Shown here: positions 6,051 to 9,698 of the stretch, piece by piece | How positions within the stretch are numbered: position 1 is the first letter of the stretch | Layout of the letters: each line of letters starts with the position of its first letter | Assembly (NCBI GenBank): GCA_013375335.1 | Contig: JABXJZ010000039.1 | Coordinates: 1-9,698 of the forward strand | DNA from: Desulfobacterales bacterium | GTDB lineage: Bacteria; Desulfobacterota; DSM-4660; Desulfatiglandales; B25-G16 | DNA: 9,698 nucleotides | Direction: 5' to 3' | Program-made: the position numbers and the translations under genes | Notes under the pieces: model-generated | Told to the model about the DNA's origin: nothing | Database searches by the model: none | What the model saw: the letters and a program-made list of their open reading frames with translations, nothing else

Positions 6051-7617
6051 GCAAAAATTCATGCCCCTTTTGCTTAATGTCTGGCGCGAGGCCTGCCGAC
6101 ATATCGAAATTGCGGAGTCAGTGGCGCGGATGGCTCCGGTACTCGTGCAGCGCTTACCTGTGGATCTCGTGGTGGTAAGACGCCTAGATCTGCAGCGTTC
6201 TTGCCTCGAGACAGTGGCTACCGGCCTGTGTCGATCGGTCCCCGCCCCAGGACGGGCCAGAACGGACTGCAAGCCTGAGGATGTTGAACGAATCCTTAGT
6301 TGGTGTCGCAAAGGCAATGTAATCCGCAGTCACGCCCGAGATATCAGGAACCGCTTGCCAGGAGTTGTACCAGCGGGTTTAGAGGGCAATCTGGTGGTAG
6401 GACCGCTGAATAGTGCAGCTGAGCCCATAGGTGTGTTGATCCTCGTTACATTACCGCCGCAGTCGTTTCGCGTGGAGCACGAGGCCATGGTACATGCCCT
6501 TCTTGAACCATTCACTATTGCCCTCGAAAATGACCGGCGGATTCACGAACTGATTAAACTGCGCGAAGCAGCGGAGGCGGATAGACATGCACTCCTCACA
6601 CGCCTGGGACGCCAAAACATCATCGACACAATAGTAGGGGCGGATTCCGGGCTCCGGCATGTAATGGAACGCGTTGAATTGGTGGCCCGAATAGATCCTC
6701 CAGTGTTAATCTTCGGGGAGACCGGTTCTGGCAAGGAAGTCATAGCGCGCGCCATTCACTCTCGTTCCAAACGATCTGCCGGCCCCTTTCTTCGGGTCAA
6801 TTGCGGGGCGATTCCACCAGAGCTGATAGACTCTGAACTCTTCGGGCATGAGCGAGGCAGTTTTACCGGTGCAATTGATACGAGAAAAGGCTGGTTTGAG
6901 CGAGCAGACGGCGGCACCTTGTTTATGGATGAAATTGGGGAGTTACCCCTAGCAGCGCAGGTCAGGCTCTTGAGAGTTTTACAAGACGGTTTGTTCGAGC
7001 GTGTTGGTGGTCAGCGACAGCTCTATGTCGATGTGCGCATTATTGCTGCGACTAACCGTGATCTTCGAGCAATGGCCGGCAAAGGCCTATTCCGCGAGGA
7101 TCTCTGGTATCGGATCGCTGTATTTCCCATCGACTTACCGCCGCTTCGTGATAGGCTTGAGGATATGCCGGCCATGGCAGCCCATTTCGCACAACGGGCT
7201 GCTAGAAGATTTGGATTAACCCCTCATGTACCAACACCAGAGGACATTAATCTCTTGGTTTCTTACCATTGGCCTGGTAATGTGCGTGAGCTGGCTACTG
7301 TAATCGACCGAGCCGCTATCCTCGGCAACGGTCGCTGCCTGGAAATCGCTAAGGCGTTGGGGTTCGACACACAGGCACTTCCATTGAAGGCCTCTCCCGC
7401 ACTACAACCGATCCTCCATCCAGAAGCGCCAACTCAATTTCTAGCACTTGATACCGCTACAGCTCGCCACATCGAAGCCGCATTAAGCCAGACTAATGGG
7501 CGGATTGAGGGACCGTACGGTGCTGCACAACTGTTGGGCATTAATCCTCACACTCTACGAGCTCGGATGCGTAAGCTCCGTATAGACTGGAAAAGATACA
7601 GGCCCAAAAGGAGTTAA
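6049..7617 (+). CDS. Sigma-54-dependent transcriptional activator, GAF-like / AAA+ / Fis-HTH
   Basis: Cytoplasmic enhancer-binding protein that would use ATP hydrolysis to open sigma-54 promoters. It has 522 aa. Residues 1 to about 165 look like a GAF-type sensor and carry no phosphoacceptor receiver domain, so this is a one-component regulator of the FhlA/NorR layout. A charged, probably coiled-coil linker (about 165-190) follows. The AAA+ domain shows Walker A GETGSGKE at 223-230, GSFTGA at 270-275 (usually GAFTGA), Walker B GTLFMDE at 289-295, sensor I AATNRDL, arginine-finger region FREDLWYR at 348-355 and WPGNVREL at 408-415. A Fis-type helix-turn-helix lies at about 475-515, with GAAQLLGINPHTLRARMRKL at 491-510. 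The ribosome binding site is weak (GGAAA). The gene is divergent from pstS and convergent with the propeller gene. Its effector and targets are not shown by the sequence. Pst control is usually by PhoB/PhoU, so a link to phosphate is only positional. Confidence 0.93.
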   Translation: MQKFMPLLLNVWREACRHIEIAESVARMAPVLVQRLPVDLVVVRRLDLQRSCLETVATGLCRSVPAPGRARTDCKPEDVERILSWCRKGNVIRSHARDIRNRLPGVVPAGLEGNLVVGPLNSAAEPIGVLILVTLPPQSFRVEHEAMVHALLEPFTIALENDRRIHELIKLREAAEADRHALLTRLGRQNIIDTIVGADSGLRHVMERVELVARIDPPVLIFGETGSGKEVIARAIHSRSKRSAGPFLRVNCGAIPPELIDSELFGHERGSFTGAIDTRKGWFERADGGTLFMDEIGELPLAAQVRLLRVLQDGLFERVGGQRQLYVDVRIIAATNRDLRAMAGKGLFREDLWYRIAVFPIDLPPLRDRLEDMPAMAAHFAQRAARRFGLTPHVPTPEDINLLVSYHWPGNVRELATVIDRAAILGNGRCLEIAKALGFDTQALPLKASPALQPILHPEAPTQFLALDTATARHIEAALSQTNGRIEGPYGAAQLLGINPHTLRARMRKLRIDWKRYRPKRS

Positions 7618-7713
7618 AAAAGGGCTGAGATTGCTCCAGGGTCGTCTCTAAATCTTAATGGCGAAGCAACACACCTTGGAGATGGTCCGAAGGGGTAACG
7701 GGATTCTATGTCA

Positions 7714-8934
7714 CTAGGTCGTCCCTGCAATGTGGAGATTTGGGTTCGCCCAGCCAATGATCAGGCCTTTATTGGTAGATGCCAACGCTGGTTTACCGGT
7801 ATTCAAGGGCCAGTCTGGAAAAAGGCTCACTTTGACTTTCTCCCAATGAGTTCCGCTCCTGCTGCGCATCAATTTTATTGCGCCATCACGACCTCTCTCT
7901 CTCCATGCCAAATAGAGATGCCCCTCGTAGCCACCCAGCGCAGGCCTGGCATCAGTTCTCTCCTCCAACGTCAAGTGATTCTCGAAAGCAACCCCATCCT
8001 GGCTACTCCTCACATTGAGCCTACAGTCATCTTTGCCATTCCATACAATGAAAAGCAGGGGGCCCAAAGTTGCCAGCGCAGGGCCTGATTCTGCTCTTCC
8101 GAGGACCCTGGTTTCATTTTCCCACCTTATCCCGTCGCCGCTTAACATGATCTTCAGGTATGAGCCTTCTCTTGGTTTCCCTCTCCAGGCGAGGTAAATA
8201 CGGTTTTTGAAGACCGCCAATGCTGGCCCGGACGGAGATGAAGCATCCAGCGTAACCCTGTTTGACCATGTGTCTCCCCCATCAGAGGATTGTATCACAT
8301 TTATTCTATGCTCCGGGTCCTTTCCTGTCCATGCCAGAAAAAACCTGTTATTGAAGAAGGCCAATGCGGGTCCTCGATGTGACACCTCACCATCGACTGC
8401 CTTTGTGGTAAATTGAGGGAGCATGGTATGGAAGGCAGAGGAATAGTGTCGTAGCTGTTCGTACCTCAACCTCAATCCGGAAGACCCAGTCATGGGATCC
8501 GCTGCTTCAGTCCAACACATGATGAGTGGCCTTTTTGTCTCTCCACCGCGGTCATCAATATAGCTCCCATAAGCAAGCGCAGGTCCAAACGGGCTCATCG
8601 GGCTGGTCCTGGCTTGAACATCAAATCCAAGTGTCTTTCCGAACACCTTTGCCGTGGAATTTGCTATGGAAAACGAGCCTACATACAGAACGCACACTAA
8701 AGCCTTGGTGAGTTTCCAGGAAACGCACACCTTATGAGCAAACCAGTGGTAAGCCTTACCGAACCACTTGGCAATCCACACAAGGGCATGCCAAAAGAAT
8801 TTAGCAGGCTGCCAACGACATTTATAGGACCAGTCACCTGCCCATTCGTCACACCTCCAATACCCATCATCGCGCCTTTCCGCACATCTACCAATTTCAG
8901 CCCCTGCGTAGTTCTTGCACGGTAGCATTAGCAT
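7714..8934 (-). CDS. Trp/Cys hendecad-repeat module fused to a sialidase-like beta-propeller; function unknown
   Basis: 406 aa, no recognised gene name. Residues 6-85 are rich in Trp and Cys with strict 11-residue spacing: Cys at 6, 17, 28, 39, then a second block with units starting at 53, 64 and 75 and Cys at 70 and 81. The second block is amphipathic to hydrophobic and may bind membrane. From about residue 115 to the end there are six repeats of roughly 48 aa that begin with (G)PALA (Pro at 118, 189, 237, 285, 331, 382), run through (Y/F)LAW-x-GK, and in four cases continue to a degenerate Asp-box. Only SSDGGDTW at 216-223 is canonical (S-x-D-x-G-x-T-W). This suggests a 5-6 bladed propeller of the exo-sialidase/BNR type. 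The catalytic arginines of true sialidases are not evident, so binding is more likely than hydrolysis. There is no N-terminal signal peptide or lipobox. The ATG at 8934 has GGAGGT 5 nt upstream. It lies downstream of the barrel gene on the same strand. Confidence 0.8.
   Translation of the reverse strand: MLMLPCKNYAGAEIGRCAERRDDGYWRCDEWAGDWSYKCRWQPAKFFWHALVWIAKWFGKAYHWFAHKVCVSWKLTKALVCVLYVGSFSIANSTAKVFGKTLGFDVQARTSPMSPFGPALAYGSYIDDRGGETKRPLIMCWTEAADPMTGSSGLRLRYEQLRHYSSAFHTMLPQFTTKAVDGEVSHRGPALAFFNNRFFLAWTGKDPEHRINVIQSSDGGDTWSNRVTLDASSPSGPALAVFKNRIYLAWRGKPREGSYLKIMLSGDGIRWENETRVLGRAESGPALATLGPLLFIVWNGKDDCRLNVRSSQDGVAFENHLTLEERTDARPALGGYEGHLYLAWRERGRDGAIKLMRSRSGTHWEKVKVSLFPDWPLNTGKPALASTNKGLIIGWANPNLHIAGTT
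8680..8919 (-). repeat. Coding 11-residue (33-nt) periodic Trp/Cys-rich repeat
   Basis: Encodes residues 6-85 of the propeller protein. Block one is Cys-led units at 6, 17, 28 and 39; two of its units contain D-D-G-Y or A-G-D-W near the middle. Block two is units at 53, 64 and 75 of the form W-(I/F)-A-x-x-x-C-V, with Cys in the same register at 70 and 81. Nine Trp fall between residues 26 and 73. The nucleotide sequence itself is diverged, so the periodicity is kept at protein level. Confidence 0.75.
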
Positions 8935-8974
8935 AGCCTACCTCCATTTTATGAAAAACTGGTTCCAGGCTCTG

Positions 8975-9006
8975 CGTTGGGGAAAGTCAACCCCACGATT
9001 GTGGGG
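8975..9006 (-). promoter_or_regulatory. Two mutually exclusive hairpins in the leader of the propeller gene (terminator or attenuator-like)
   Basis: CCCCAC (8991-8996) pairs perfectly with GTGGGG (9001-9006) around a 4-nt loop. On the minus strand this stem is followed by TTGACTTT, a poor but T-rich tail. The same CCCCACG strand (8991-8997) can instead pair with CGTTGGGG (8975-8982) with one bulge. The arrangement resembles a terminator/antiterminator pair between the barrel gene and the propeller gene. Function is inferred. Confidence 0.4.
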
Positions 9007-9042
9007 GCCTTCCTCAAGGGACTGCATAAGGTGGGCAATATG

Positions 9043-9065
9043 GCGCTCGAGTTATCATCGAGCGC
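9043..9065 (-). repeat. 8-bp perfect inverted repeat at the barrel gene stop codon
   Basis: GCGCTCGA (9043-9050) and TCGAGCGC (9058-9065) form a perfect stem with a 7-nt loop, touching the last base of the TAG stop. No T-run follows, so a 3' end stabiliser is more likely than a full terminator. Confidence 0.55.
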
Positions 9066-9698
9066 TAGAAGTGATATTCGAATGTCCCGAAAATAACTTT
9101 CTGGCCGCCTACTTGGCCCTCAACATTTACCAAAAGGCTAGGGGTCAAATTAATGTCAATGCCGCCAAAACCGCCAAAACTGTCTTCCTCCAGCACATCC
9201 TGTAGTACGTATGAGATAAGAAGTGGAGGAAGGTTCTCCAGTAGATGGCGCTCCGTATCTTCTTCATAACGAAAATAGACTCCCCCTATATAGGTGGAAA
9301 CCCGAGAGCGCGCCACCCCCAGCTCTCCCGTGGCAACAAGTTCTCGCCACTCGGTTTCTTTTCTCCACTGGCTACCTCCAGATGAATTGTACTCGTACTC
9401 AACGTCTCCGCTCGAGTATTCTCCCTGGAGAGCACCATACAATCCCCGAAACCAACCTCGTTTCACCTCAAAAAGATTGAGCCGTAGCCCCCCGCCGTAG
9501 ACGAAGCCGAGATCTGAGAATTCCCGATAAGCGACGCCAGCCTCGGCAAAAACCTCAACATAATCGGTCAGACCGAATCTGATGCGAAGGGAATCCATAT
9601 GCACTCTGGTGGGGAAATCGTCCTTTTCCACATCTGCAACGGAGAGCTCTGTAATAGTGATTATGGTACCATCAGAGGTGATCTCTTTGCGTTCGGTG
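9065..9698 (-). CDS. Outer-membrane beta-barrel protein, C-terminal part (5' end outside window)
   Basis: The frame is open to the right edge (about 211 residues visible). The GTG at 9631 is internal, because sensible sequence (TERKEITSDGTIITITEL...) continues upstream of it. The visible part alternates polar and hydrophobic residues in about eight strands separated by short turns or acidic loops: LRIRFGLTDYVEVFAEAGVAY, FVYGGGLRLNLF, GLYGALQGEYSSG, ELVATGELGVARSRVSTYIG and so on. It ends in GTFEYHF. A C-terminal Phe with alternating aromatic and hydrophobic residues is the usual BAM recognition signal of outer-membrane proteins. The TDYVEVFAEAGVAY-type strand is common in small 8-12 stranded barrels of unknown role. 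I cannot name a transported substrate. The propeller gene follows on the same strand after a 130-bp spacer, so the two may act at the same envelope site. Confidence 0.75.
   Translation of the reverse strand, partial: TERKEITSDGTIITITELSVADVEKDDFPTRVHMDSLRIRFGLTDYVEVFAEAGVAYREFSDLGFVYGGGLRLNLFEVKRGWFRGLYGALQGEYSSGDVEYEYNSSGGSQWRKETEWRELVATGELGVARSRVSTYIGGVYFRYEEDTERHLLENLPPLLISYVLQDVLEEDSFGGFGGIDINLTPSLLVNVEGQVGGQKVIFGTFEYHF

Noticed and set aside
5891..6178. 95-codon plus-strand open frame
   Set aside because: It covers the sigma-70 promoter and overlaps the activator start in another frame. It has no ribosome binding site and no recognisable content.
7618..7713. Bidirectional terminator between the activator and propeller genes
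   Set aside because: Only weak partial pairings (for example CTCCAGG with CCTTGGAG across a long loop) and no T-run were found.
8952..8967. Possible sigma-54 promoter (TGGAAC-N5-TTTCA, minus strand) before the propeller gene
   Set aside because: The invariant GC of the -12 element is TC, and the start site would fall within the ribosome binding site, leaving no usable leader.

Overview
The window looks like chromosomal DNA of a Gram-negative bacterium. Evidence for this is a partial outer-membrane beta-barrel protein ending in Phe at the right edge, a periplasmic phosphate-binding protein with a cleavable signal peptide, and a sigma-54 (RpoN)-dependent activator. Several Pst variants (PstB signature LSLGQ, PstA motif RGIGD, PstS motif SDACGA) resemble, from memory, Pst systems of Desulfobacterota/Deltaproteobacteria. 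That placement is an inference and has not been tested.

Layout. (1) Positions 1-1644, plus strand: the 3' end of aroE (shikimate dehydrogenase) overlaps complete aroA (EPSP synthase, TTG start), two steps of the shikimate pathway. (2) Positions 1645-2178: a convergent gap of about 530 bp with no supportable gene. (3) Positions 2179-5739, minus strand: a compact operon transcribed pstS-pstC-pstA-pstB that encodes a complete high-affinity phosphate ABC importer. No phoU, phoB or phoR is present. A perfect 13-bp inverted repeat sits between pstS and pstC. (4) Positions 5740-6048: a divergent control region with a good sigma-70 promoter (TTGACA-16-TATAAA) firing rightwards. (5) Positions 6049-7617, plus strand: a one-component sigma-54 activator with an N-terminal GAF-like domain, a complete AAA+ domain (GSFTGA in place of GAFTGA) and a Fis-type HTH. 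(6) Positions 7714-9698, minus strand: a partial beta-barrel protein, followed downstream by an unusual protein that joins an 11-residue-periodic Trp/Cys-rich module to a degenerate sialidase-like beta-propeller. The 130-bp spacer between these two holds hairpins, including two that cannot form at the same time.

How the parts may work together. PstS captures phosphate in the periplasm, PstC/PstA form the channel and PstB powers it. The divergent activator could respond to a small molecule through its GAF domain and act on the pst promoter, on the right-hand gene pair, or on distant targets; the sequence shows no convincing -24/-12 promoter that would decide this. The most unusual items are the Trp/Cys hendecad-plus-propeller protein, the EF-hand-type calcium loop in PstS, and the altered ligand motif of PstS.
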